This document shows, one piece after another, positions 27,196 to 34,877 of a stretch of 64,000 nt of DNA. The notes under the pieces are model-generated. The model saw nothing but the letters and a program-made list of their open reading frames with translations, had not been told where the DNA came from and searched no databases. Both the position numbers and the translations under genes were made by a program. Each line of letters starts with the position of its first letter. The first letter of the stretch is position 1. Source of the DNA: an uncultured Methanomassiliicoccus sp. (GTDB taxonomy: Archaea > Thermoplasmatota > Thermoplasmata > Methanomassiliicoccales > Methanomassiliicoccaceae); contig CAJKXZ010000001.1 of the NCBI GenBank assembly GCA_905203995.1, positions 211,096-275,095 of the forward strand, given 5' to 3'.

Positions 27196-27831
27196 ATGAC
27201 TGTCCACATGTTTCCTGGGACTGGATACGACAGTAACGTATTTTTGGTCACAGGGACGGAAGCGGTCCTGATTGATACTGGATCGGGGATGTACTCCGCC
27301 AAATTGATTAGAAACGTATGCAGTATTTCTGATTCTATTTCTAAAATAATCCTCACCCACTGCCATTATGATCATGCTGGGGGCGCTGCAGAATTAGCTG
27401 AGCATTTTCAAGCCCCAGTCTCCATTCATCAAAATGATGCGGCAGCGGTCAGGGAAGCTTCCTCTGAACACACTGCTGCTGATGTTTTCGGGTGTGAAAT
27501 GTCTGCTGTTGAGGTTACTGAGTTAAAAGCCGGTGAAGTCATTGATACCGGTGATCATTGCTTAGAAGTAATCCACACGCCGGGGCATACTGCAGGTAGC
27601 ATATCTTTATTCGATCAAGATGCCCAAATCCTCTTCAGTGGCGATACAGTCTTTGCGGAAGGGGTGGGTAGGTGGGATTTCCCGACAGGCAATCTAATGA
27701 GCCTTAAACGCTCAGTGAAATTATTATCTGAATTACCGACTTCTTATTTGTATCCTGGTCATGGACCAAGTGTGCAAGGAAACGCTAAGTCTAAAATTGT
27801 TAACGCTTTAATGTATGTAGAGGGATTCTAA
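27196..27831 (+). CDS. MBL-fold metallo-hydrolase (glyoxalase II-like)
   Basis: Metallo-beta-lactamase fold hydrolase of 211 residues. The HxHxDH zinc motif is THCHYDHAGG (about 55-64), the later ligand motif TPGHTAGSIS holds His at about 133, SGDTVF supplies the bridging aspartate, and GHG near the C-terminus is the last ligand. This arrangement matches glyoxalase II-type thioester hydrolases. It starts the operon MBL-Sua5-Map and overlaps the sua5 start by one base (TAATG). Confidence 0.92.
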   Translation: MTVHMFPGTGYDSNVFLVTGTEAVLIDTGSGMYSAKLIRNVCSISDSISKIILTHCHYDHAGGAAELAEHFQAPVSIHQNDAAAVREASSEHTAADVFGCEMSAVEVTELKAGEVIDTGDHCLEVIHTPGHTAGSISLFDQDAQILFSGDTVFAEGVGRWDFPTGNLMSLKRSVKLLSELPTSYLYPGHGPSVQGNAKSKIVNALMYVEGF

Positions 27832-28469
27832 TGCGGACGATAGTTTGCGAAAATAATGAAGGAAAGCTCTCGCTTAATAAAGAGGATATGGATTCCATCG
27901 TAAGTGAACTTTCTGCGGGGAGACTCATAGTCTATCCTACCGAAACAGTATACGGTCTGGGATGTGATCCATTTGATGAAACAGCAGTTAAAAGGCTCTT
28001 CATGGCAAAAAGGCGTCCGTTTGATATGGCCATGTCCATTATTGTTCAGGATGTCTCGATGATGGAACAATTAGCCACCGTCGATGAGCGGGCGATAAAA
28101 CTTGTTAAAGAGTTCATGCCCGGTCCACTTACGCTGATCTTACCTAAAAAAGCGGTTGTACCCAATATTCTCACCGCTTCCACTGAAGAAATCGGCATCA
28201 GAATTCCCAACAATGAAATCGCCCTTGCGATTGTCAAAGAATTTGGGCCTATCGTTTCCACTTCAGCCAACGTCCACTCACACAAGTCTTCACTTACTTG
28301 TGAAGATGCCATGAAAGATCTGGGACCCAGCGTTTCATTATATATTGATGGGGGACCATCACCGATTGGACAACCATCAACAATTATTCAGCTTACTGAA
28401 ACCGAAACAATTCTAATTCGTTCAGGCTCTCTTCCTAAAGAACGCGTCGAGGCGGTTCTGAATGAATGA
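27831..28469 (+). CDS. sua5: Threonylcarbamoyl-AMP synthase (Sua5/YrdC)
   Basis: Enzyme of 212 residues that makes L-threonylcarbamoyl-AMP from threonine, bicarbonate and ATP for the t6A37 modification of ANN-decoding tRNAs. The YrdC fold is shown by VYPTETVYGLGCD (about 34-46), KRRPFDM, PGPLTLILP and the SANVHSH loop. The C-terminal Sua5-specific extension is largely absent, so this is a YrdC-only form. The ATG overlaps the previous stop and the gene overlaps map by 8 bases, indicating translational coupling. Confidence 0.92.
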   Translation: MRTIVCENNEGKLSLNKEDMDSIVSELSAGRLIVYPTETVYGLGCDPFDETAVKRLFMAKRRPFDMAMSIIVQDVSMMEQLATVDERAIKLVKEFMPGPLTLILPKKAVVPNILTASTEEIGIRIPNNEIALAIVKEFGPIVSTSANVHSHKSSLTCEDAMKDLGPSVSLYIDGGPSPIGQPSTIIQLTETETILIRSGSLPKERVEAVLNE

Positions 28470-29352
28470 AGATATTGTTGAGTGCATCTTAAAAGCTGGT
28501 AAAATTGCCGGAGAAGCCAGATCTTTAGGGGCTTCGATGGTAGACGAGAACGTCCGTCTTCTTGATGTGGCGGAAGAAGTGGAAGCTTATATCATCCGTA
28601 AGGGTGCGAAGCCTGCATTTCCTGCTAATCTCAGCATTAACAATCAGGCTGCTCACTATACGCCGCATTCACAAGATCCCTTAAAATTCCGTAAAGGGGA
28701 TTTAGTGAAGGTCGATGTAGGTGCTCAGGTCAACGGTTATATTGGTGACACAGCTGAGACGGTGGAAGTAGGCACCAAAACCCACACTGCCCTTATTGAA
28801 GCTTCAGCAAAAGCTTTGGAAATGGCCTTGAACACCGTGACTGACAACATCGCGGTCAGTGCGATTGGAGCGGTGGTGGAAAGAGCCATTCAAAGTAACG
28901 GTTACGTACCGGTTACCAATCTAACTGGTCACAGCATGAAACAGTACAATCTGCATGCAGGCATTTCCGTCCCTAATTATGACAACGGTGATAAAACAAA
29001 GGTATCCAGCGGGATGTTAGTAGCTATTGAACCCTTTGCTACTGATGGCGCTGGTGAGATTGATAACGGCAAACCGGGAAACATTTATCGTATTCTGCGG
29101 GACCGTTCTGCCAAAGACAAAGGTGCTGATGAACTTCTGCAGAAGATCAAAGATAATTTTAATACACTGCCTTTCTGTGAACGGTGGTGTGCAGCTATTG
29201 ATAGTAATGCCCAGACCAATCTCAAAACCCTTCTGCGACGCGGAATTATTTATTCATACTCCATTTTGAATGAAGTAAAAGATGGTCTGGTCTCGCAGAA
29301 AGAACATACTGTTTATCTCGATGGGTCTAAAACAATTGTTACCACACGTTGA
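28462..29352 (+). CDS. map: Type II methionyl aminopeptidase
   Basis: Dinuclear metalloprotease of 296 residues that removes the N-terminal methionine from new proteins. The five metal ligands can be placed: Asp in VDVGAQVNGYIGD (two, about 88 and 99), His in TGHSM (about 153), Glu in AIEPFA (about 187) and Glu in KEHTVYL (about 280). The helical insertion typical of type II enzymes is present between residues 195 and 250. It is the last gene of the operon; a tRNA gene follows 45 bases later. Confidence 0.95.
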   Translation: MNEDIVECILKAGKIAGEARSLGASMVDENVRLLDVAEEVEAYIIRKGAKPAFPANLSINNQAAHYTPHSQDPLKFRKGDLVKVDVGAQVNGYIGDTAETVEVGTKTHTALIEASAKALEMALNTVTDNIAVSAIGAVVERAIQSNGYVPVTNLTGHSMKQYNLHAGISVPNYDNGDKTKVSSGMLVAIEPFATDGAGEIDNGKPGNIYRILRDRSAKDKGADELLQKIKDNFNTLPFCERWCAAIDSNAQTNLKTLLRRGIIYSYSILNEVKDGLVSQKEHTVYLDGSKTIVTTR

Positions 29353-29397
29353 ACGGTACATTTAATTACCCCATGTATATACCAACTTGCTTGCTAT

Positions 29398-29507
29398 GCG
29401 AGGGTAGCCAAGCCAGGTCAATGATGAGACAACTCATCGACCAAAGGCGACAGACTCAAGATCTGTTCCGTAGAGGTTCAGGGGTTCGAATCCCCCCCCT
29501 CGCACCA
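29398..29507 (+). tRNA. tRNA-Leu (anticodon CAA) with an intron in the D-loop
   Basis: Class II tRNA: acceptor arms GCGAGGG (29398-29404) and CCCTCGC (29497-29503), discriminator A, encoded CCA, anticodon stem ACAGA/TCTGT (29450-29466), anticodon CAA (29457-29459), long variable arm, and T-loop TTCGAAT. The D-loop is expanded by about 23 bases. Removal of 29422-29444 restores the normal loop AGCCAGGTCAAAGGC. The sequence folds as GGTC(29416)/GACC(29439), a 4-bp central helix, with 3-nt bulges AAT (29420-29422) and AAA (29443-29445), and an inner GATGAG/CTCATC stem, which is a bulge-helix-bulge substrate. The mature tRNA has one mismatch at the first T-stem pair. Confidence 0.92.
29422..29444 (+). 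other. 23-nt tRNA intron, D-loop position
   Basis: Predicted intron excised by the splicing endonuclease: cleavage after the second base of each 3-nt bulge (AA|T and AA|A) leaves GGTCAAAGGC. Position within the D-loop is noncanonical; most archaeal tRNA introns lie between positions 37 and 38. Confidence 0.85.
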
Positions 29508-29646
29508 TAAAATCTGGTTTTTTGATGATTGCTCTTCTGAGAAAATTGACAATTCTTCAGTTGCCTTTGGAATACCCTCTTCTATCGACTGCAACTGCTA
29601 TTTTTCTAAGTTGACCTTGATAATAGATTAGTTTGAAACTAACTAT

Positions 29647-29907
29647 TTACTTCTCTAGTGACCATTGACGAAGTCGTTCAATTTTGATCGAAGGATCGTA
29701 TCCCTGATCTTTTCCCATATTGCTGAGCATTTCACAAGGAAAGATCTCACATTCGCCACAGTGCTTAAGCTTCTTAGATTCACAACAAGATTTTACCTTA
29801 CATTCTCCGCCCCAGAATGGTTTCTCCATTGACAGACAGCCTTGGCAATTTACACTTTCTTTTCTTTCACATTGGTTACAGAGAACACCGCAGCGCGATT
29901 CATACAT
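29647..29907 (-). CDS. Cysteine-rich DUF3795-like protein
   Basis: Small protein of 86 residues with ten cysteines. The DUF3795 pattern is visible: CGVLCNQCERK, NCQGC, ECKVKSCCESKKLKHCGECEIFPCE. These proteins probably bind zinc or an Fe-S cluster; function is unknown. ATG at 29907 is preferred over the upstream start since homology starts with MYESRCG. Confidence 0.85.
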   Translation of the reverse strand: MYESRCGVLCNQCERKESVNCQGCLSMEKPFWGGECKVKSCCESKKLKHCGECEIFPCEMLSNMGKDQGYDPSIKIERLRQWSLEK

Positions 29908-30084
29908 AGCAGTTACCAACAACGCTATATGTCAAAGGACTTAAGAATCTTTGTCAATATTTTTTTTACCCAACCAATAATAATCTTTGAGCAGCAGGTT
30001 GCTTCTGGCTGTAAATTTATAAGCTTTCTTATTTAAATTACTGTTACGAATATTGTTTTATAATGTTTTTATTTAGCGGCTACA

Positions 30085-31383
30085 GTGAACAATCAGAAAG
30101 CAAAAAAAACATTAAGCTACCGCTGGAGCATTTTGATCATCCTTCTTGTAGCTTATTTCTTTGTTTACTTTCACCGCACCTCCACGGCTGTCGTTGGTAC
30201 AGACATCGTCACGGCAGTTGGTGGATCGGTAGCTCTTTTGGGCTCAGCATATTTTTATTCATACATGATTATGCAGATTCCCAGCGGTTTAATGGCTGAT
30301 CGCTACGGGGTCCGCTCACTCGTAAGTATTTTTCTACTCATTGCGGCTCTAGGTGCTTTTCTGATGAGCACTGGCAGCTCCTGGCATCTTGTTTTGTTGG
30401 GCAGAATTCTCATTGGCTTAGGTCTTGGGGCAATCTACATTCCGATGCTTAAGATCCTGGCAGTATGGTTTAGAAAAAATGAATTTGCTTCACTCAATGG
30501 TGTAATTCTCGCAGTTGGTAATGCGGGAGCAATTGCCGCTGCCACTCCTTTAGCACTGCTTTCTGATGCTCTGGGCTGGCAGGATGTTTTTCTAATGCTA
30601 GCCGTAATCACGCTGATTCTGGCGGTTATGTGTTATCTCATTATTCGCAACCATCCCGCAGATAAAGGTTATCCCAGCATTGAAGAGATTGTCTCCTACG
30701 AAAGTGGTATGCCAGTGGCCGAATCAACTTCTGCCAAAGTCTCGATGCGCAGCGCTTTAATCACCGTTCTCAGCAGCGGTAAGAAGTTTTGGGCTCCGGC
30801 TCTGGCGTACTTTTTCCTCTATGGAACCTTGATGACTTATGAAGGCCTGTGGGCAGGTACTTACTTCAATACCGCCTATGACTTTGAACACAGTGCCAGC
30901 TGGATGATTACGGCAGTCGGAGTCGGCATGATCATCGGAGCGCCTTTGGCAGGATTGATGTCTGATCGAGTATTTCATTCAAGAAAAAAGGTAAGTCTTA
31001 CGGGAAACATCGGTTATGCAGCAGTCTGGCTGATAATCTTTGCTTTCGCCGGCATGATTAACAGCTATGCATTTTGGATTGTAATCAATCTCGCAATGGG
31101 GTTCACCGCCGCTTGGATGATCGTTACTTATGCGCAACTGAAGGATTGGTTTCCGGTAGCCATTTCCGGTACTGCCGTAGCTACCATGAACGTCTTCTTG
31201 TTTTTAGGCGCCGGCGTGATGCAGAGTCTTTCTCACTTTTTGGTCGATGTCAACAGCACTGTTGAAGAATTTCAGTTCCTTTGGCTGCTGATGTTTATCT
31301 GTCAAGTAATTACCTGCATCTTTGTCTACTTCGCACCGGAAAATAAGAAAGGTGTGGCGGCAATTGTCAAGATCAAAGAATGA
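30085..31383 (+). CDS. Major facilitator superfamily transporter
   Basis: Twelve-helix transporter of 432 residues. The sequence contains the loop 2-3 motif GLMADRYGVR (about 69-78) and its counterpart AGLMSDRVFHSRKK in the C-terminal half (about 291-304). Sequence style (HRTSTAVVGTDI in helix 1) resembles the sugar-phosphate/organic anion MFS branch. Substrate unknown. The start is GTG without a strong ribosome site; the next gene on the opposite strand begins one base after its stop. Confidence 0.9.
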   Translation: MNNQKAKKTLSYRWSILIILLVAYFFVYFHRTSTAVVGTDIVTAVGGSVALLGSAYFYSYMIMQIPSGLMADRYGVRSLVSIFLLIAALGAFLMSTGSSWHLVLLGRILIGLGLGAIYIPMLKILAVWFRKNEFASLNGVILAVGNAGAIAAATPLALLSDALGWQDVFLMLAVITLILAVMCYLIIRNHPADKGYPSIEEIVSYESGMPVAESTSAKVSMRSALITVLSSGKKFWAPALAYFFLYGTLMTYEGLWAGTYFNTAYDFEHSASWMITAVGVGMIIGAPLAGLMSDRVFHSRKKVSLTGNIGYAAVWLIIFAFAGMINSYAFWIVINLAMGFTAAWMIVTYAQLKDWFPVAISGTAVATMNVFLFLGAGVMQSLSHFLVDVNSTVEEFQFLWLLMFICQVITCIFVYFAPENKKGVAAIVKIKE

Positions 31384-31746
31384 TCAGGATTTGCCGCCAA
31401 ACTTAACTTTCAGATGATGAACCACGTCCATGTGGTAAGCCAGGTTGTATGAGAGTTTATCCTCGGTCAGACCTCTTACGGCGTCTCCGCATAAAGGACA
31501 AAGTACTGATTCCGACAAGGCTTCCCCCGGAAGTTTTTCAGACTGTGGACCATGAAATTCAGCAATCGCTTCTTCATCATATGGTCGGGGTGAATAATCT
31601 TCCGGCTGGACATTACTTCCCTGGGGAATGTTACCCGCGTTTAAACTGTGTTTAATCATAAAATGATGCTGTAAGTTACGAGTAAGATCTACCTCACTTT
31701 GGCCAGAGATTGGATCATTACATAAGGGACAAAGCAAACTCATCAT
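31384..31746 (-). CDS. Two-zinc-finger protein, 120 aa
   Basis: Two similar units: CPLCNDPISGQSEVDLTRNLQHHFMIKH (about 6-33) and CPLCGDAVRGLTEDKLSYNLAYHMDVVHH (about 83-111). Each has CxxC followed by a helix with paired histidines, like a long-linker C2H2 finger. A Pro-rich linker separates them. It could bind nucleic acid or protein; no regulated target is evident. A second ATG one codon into the ORF is equally likely as start. Confidence 0.78.
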   Translation of the reverse strand: MMSLLCPLCNDPISGQSEVDLTRNLQHHFMIKHSLNAGNIPQGSNVQPEDYSPRPYDEEAIAEFHGPQSEKLPGEALSESVLCPLCGDAVRGLTEDKLSYNLAYHMDVVHHLKVKFGGKS

Positions 31747-31878
31747 TACTTGTCACTTTGAGTTGCAAGACTTTAAAAATTACGTACAGTAGTTTTCCCT
31801 ATTGAGTTGTTTTTAGCACAAATTACCAAAACAATATATCTGTGGAGCACTTCTATAATATTCAGTTGGGATCCATAA

Positions 31879-32520
31879 GTGTCTTTTGTCGGAAGCCTCT
31901 TAGATACAATATTTGAAGTAGTTACTAATTTTATTGATACTATTGGTTATGCCGGTATCTTCTTAGCCATGTTTATTGAAGGCATCCTGACACCAATCCC
32001 CAGTGAGATCATCGTCCCCTTTGCCGGTTATCTGGCGGAAAGCGGTCGCTTCAATTTAGTCTTAGTTATTCTCGTTGCTTCTATCGGGGCTACCGCGGGA
32101 GCGCTTGTTGCATACTATCTAGCCAAATGGTTGGGACGAGCTGTAATCCTTCGTTACGGCCGTTATATCGGCTTAAAAGAAAGCTCATTGGACAAGGCTA
32201 ACCAGTGGTTTGAAAAATACGGTTCATACGGCGTGCTCATCGGTCACGCCCTGCCCGGGATCCGTTCAATCATCTCTTTCCCTGCGGGTCTGGCCAACAT
32301 GGATCTCAAACGTTTTGCAACATTTACCTTTATTGGGGCAGCCATTTGGAATAGCGTATTGGGTTCGGCAGGCTATTTGCTCGGTGAGAACTACGGCCGT
32401 ATTGAAGAACTCTTTGAAGCGGCTCACATCGATTTAATTATCATCACGGCAGCGATAATCATCCTGGTTGTCTACTTTATTTATCGGCATTATAAAAAAG
32501 ACGACTCGGTAGATAATTAA
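31879..32520 (+). CDS. DedA/VTT-domain membrane protein
   Basis: Protein of 213 residues with the SNARE-associated/VTT core: FIEGILTPIPSEIIVPFAGYLA (about 35-56), the glycine-rich helix and the amphipathic motif GHALPGIRSIISFPAGLANM (about 118-137). This family is linked with lipid scrambling and undecaprenyl phosphate recycling in bacteria. Start is GTG with GGGATCC upstream. A basic C-terminal tail faces the cytoplasm. Confidence 0.88.
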   Translation: MSFVGSLLDTIFEVVTNFIDTIGYAGIFLAMFIEGILTPIPSEIIVPFAGYLAESGRFNLVLVILVASIGATAGALVAYYLAKWLGRAVILRYGRYIGLKESSLDKANQWFEKYGSYGVLIGHALPGIRSIISFPAGLANMDLKRFATFTFIGAAIWNSVLGSAGYLLGENYGRIEELFEAAHIDLIIITAAIIILVVYFIYRHYKKDDSVDN

Positions 32521-32778
32521 ATCATCATCTTAATGTTAAACGCTTAACCACAATCTCAGCTATTACTGAGGTAAATAACCTTCAACCTATTTTGACTATT
32601 AATAATATATACTCATGAATTAAAATGATGATTTAATGGACTCATAAGAGCATTTTTGGGATGATTTATTACACATATTAAGGACCTAATATTATGGTAG
32701 CCAGATCTGTAATCAGGACCAATTAGTTACTGATCAGTACATAAACCCTCATTAATCAACTCCCATTATCTTCTAAGC

Positions 32779-32958
32779 ATGGCCAACACAAGGCAAATTA
32801 AAGTTACCGCCCCTCCGGCAGTTGTAAAACTAATTGATGAGCACGTGGAGCGGGGAGAATTTACGGGTCGCGGTGATTTTGTACTGTACGCAATACGGTA
32901 TTACTTAGATGCTCAAAAAAGGATGGATTTTAAAAAAGATGATGAAAGCAAGAAGTAA
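32779..32958 (+). CDS. Short ribbon-helix-helix DNA-binding protein, 59 aa
   Basis: Begins MANTRQIKVTAPPAVVKLID and continues with FTGRGDFVLYAIRYYLDAQ. The basic strand (RQIKV) followed by two helices with the turn before ..GRGDFV.. is the MetJ/Arc/CopG fold, so it probably acts as a dimeric transcription regulator. It stands alone, with no toxin partner next to it, so it is more likely a free regulator than an antitoxin. The short upstream region 32521-32778 contains several TTAATG/TTAAC AT-rich tracts. Confidence 0.8.
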   Translation: MANTRQIKVTAPPAVVKLIDEHVERGEFTGRGDFVLYAIRYYLDAQKRMDFKKDDESKK

Positions 32959-33058
32959 TCTTCTTACAATTCATCTCTTTACTACCTTAGCTATTTGAAG
33001 CTAAGAACTACTTATTTGCTTCACAAAGTTTTTAATCCGCGTTGTATTGGGGCAATGC

Positions 33059-33244
33059 ATGAAATTCGAGTTTGCCGGAACTAAATGGTTCCTCTTGTTG
33101 GTAGCGTTTATAGTTCCACTCATACTCTTACTGGTATCTCTGTTTACGGGAACCGGCTTATGCTCTGTGGTGTTTTTCATCGTGTGGATGGGTGCTATCT
33201 TTATCATCTTCTATCTGCCAAGGTACTCTGAGAACGAAGAATGA
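33059..33244 (+). CDS. Small two-helix membrane protein, 61 aa
   Basis: Two hydrophobic segments (about 9-30 and 34-53) separated by a short TGTGLC turn, acidic C-terminus. The ATG at 33059 is preferred over an in-frame TTG 12 bases upstream. Function unknown. Confidence 0.55.
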   Translation: MKFEFAGTKWFLLLVAFIVPLILLLVSLFTGTGLCSVVFFIVWMGAIFIIFYLPRYSENEE

Positions 33245-33336
33245 TCAATTTAGTACATTTGGGGGACTGTTAAGTCCCTCAGTATTTTAAAACCCTAACG
33301 AATTGCTTATATCATGCGGGCGCTTAACTGTCCCGC

Positions 33337-34389
33337 ATGGGAGTAAATATTTCTGACATAGTTCCCTCTGAAAAAATGGAACTTCCTGGTCTCTCTGGCA
33401 AAACTCTTGCGATCGATGCCTATAATTCGATCTATCAATTTTTGAGTATAATCCGTAGCCGGGATGGTACTCCGCTCAAAGATGAAAGTGGTAGAGTAAC
33501 TTCCCATTTAACTGGGTTACTGTATCGTAATATCAACTTCCTTCAAAACGGCATCCGACCTGCTTATGTTTTTGATGGGATTCCCAGTGGCTTAAAATCT
33601 CAAACCTTGGCTGAACGATTTGAACGAAGGAACAGGGCTCATGAAGAGTGGAAAAAAGCCATTGATGAAGGTGACGTAGAACGTGCCAAATCCAAAGCAT
33701 CGCAGTCCACCCGCATCAGCAATGAGATTGTTGAAAGTTCACGAATTCTCCTTACTTATTTGGGTCTGCCGATTATTCAGGCACCTTGTGAAGGAGAAGC
33801 GCAAGCGGCCTACATGGCGATGAAAGGAGACGTCTGGGCTGCTTCTTCTCAGGATTTTGACTCGCTGCTTTTCGGGGCACCGCGGTTAGTCCGCAACCTC
33901 AACATTACCGGACGTCGTAAAATGCCGGGCGGTAGAGAATACAAAGATATTTTTATTGAAGAAGTAGAGTTGCAGCGGGTTCTGGAAGAAAATGGCTTAG
34001 AAAGCCGAGAGCAGTTAATCTCCCTCTGCATTCTCATCGGTACTGATTATAACAAAGGAATCCGGGGCATCGGTCCCAAAAAAGGTCTGAAACTGATTCG
34101 GCAGTACGGCACCGCCTCTGCAGTTTTAGAAGCCATCGGTGAATCCATTCCTCGATTACAAGAAGTCGAAGAAGCCTTTATTCACACTGCAGTTACTGAT
34201 GAATATTCTCTGGAGTGGAAACGTCCTGATACGGGGCGCATTATCGAGTTCATGTGTGAAGAGCATGGTTTCTCCCGTAAACGTGTTGAATCTTCTTTGA
34301 ATAAATTGGAGAACAAGAAGCGGGTAAAAGGCGATTACAAAAAGCCGGTGCCTACCAAATCACAAATGAGTCTGGATGATTGGCATTAA
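33337..34389 (+). CDS. fen: Flap endonuclease FEN1
   Basis: Structure-specific 5' nuclease of 350 residues that removes RNA-primed flaps in lagging-strand synthesis and repair. Catalytic acidic residues are visible in AIDAYN (about 28), YVFDGIP (about 81), EGEAQA (about 152-154), SQDFDSLL (about 173-175) and GTDYNKG (about 236). The GIRGIGPKKGLKLI segment is the helix-hairpin-helix DNA-binding motif. The C-terminal SQMSLDDW resembles a PIP box (QxxLxxW) for PCNA. The start ATG is leaderless-looking, with an AT-rich upstream tract. The gene ends at a strong hairpin. Confidence 0.95.
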   Translation: MGVNISDIVPSEKMELPGLSGKTLAIDAYNSIYQFLSIIRSRDGTPLKDESGRVTSHLTGLLYRNINFLQNGIRPAYVFDGIPSGLKSQTLAERFERRNRAHEEWKKAIDEGDVERAKSKASQSTRISNEIVESSRILLTYLGLPIIQAPCEGEAQAAYMAMKGDVWAASSQDFDSLLFGAPRLVRNLNITGRRKMPGGREYKDIFIEEVELQRVLEENGLESREQLISLCILIGTDYNKGIRGIGPKKGLKLIRQYGTASAVLEAIGESIPRLQEVEEAFIHTAVTDEYSLEWKRPDTGRIIEFMCEEHGFSRKRVESSLNKLENKKRVKGDYKKPVPTKSQMSLDDWH

Positions 34390-34402
34390 TCACTTTACTT
34401 GG

Positions 34403-34442
34403 TGTGAGAACGGTGGGTGATAACCGCTCACATCTTCTTTTC
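34403..34442 (+). terminator. Transcription terminator hairpin after fen
   Basis: TGTGAG-aa-CGGT-gggtgata-ACCG-CTCACA folds into a 10-bp stem (2-nt bulge) and is followed by TCTTCTTTTCTT. It lies 14 bases after the stop. Confidence 0.55.
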
Positions 34443-34877
34443 TTAACTCCCCATTTTACTTAATCTTAATTGAGTTAAAACTGTGTTTGATTAAATATCT
34501 CAATTAAACACATATTTCTACCGAAAATTCAGTGAGTTCTTCAACTTAGATTTTTGCAATGATCTCGGAGAAGCCGACTCTCTTCAGAATCACTCCCTGC
34601 TTCGAACCATTTGTGCTGTTACATTAAGCATTTGTTTCGATTGAGATGTAAAGAAACCAACTGTTTTTTTTTGCTGCACATACTAGTGTTTTACATTAAC
34701 CGGAACTGTTACAACAACACTTGCGCCTAACTGTAGAGTTTGATCTAGCTATAAGTTTTAAAGTTGGTTTTTCCAAAGTAATCTGAATTAAAGAGTAGAA
34801 TCTTCATCCAAAGTTTCTGGCAACACCGCATCCTTAATTAACACCAAGCGGATTACTGCGATGGAAGTGAACAGGCG
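34443..34877. other. 435-base gap without a gene
   Basis: Between fen and ileS no ORF of plausible composition is present. It holds AT-rich stretches, a T9-type tract at 34664-34672 and a TATA-like CTATAAGTTTTAAAG at 34749-34763, which could serve ileS with a leader of about 90 bases. A GAAGCCGACTCTCTTCAGAATC segment near 34570 is moderately GC-rich and could be part of a small RNA, but no family is recognised. Confidence 0.4.

Noticed and set aside
34560..34620. C/D box small RNA near 34560
   Set aside because: An ATGATC and a CCGA/CAGA are present, but boxes do not match RUGAUGA and CUGA at workable distances.
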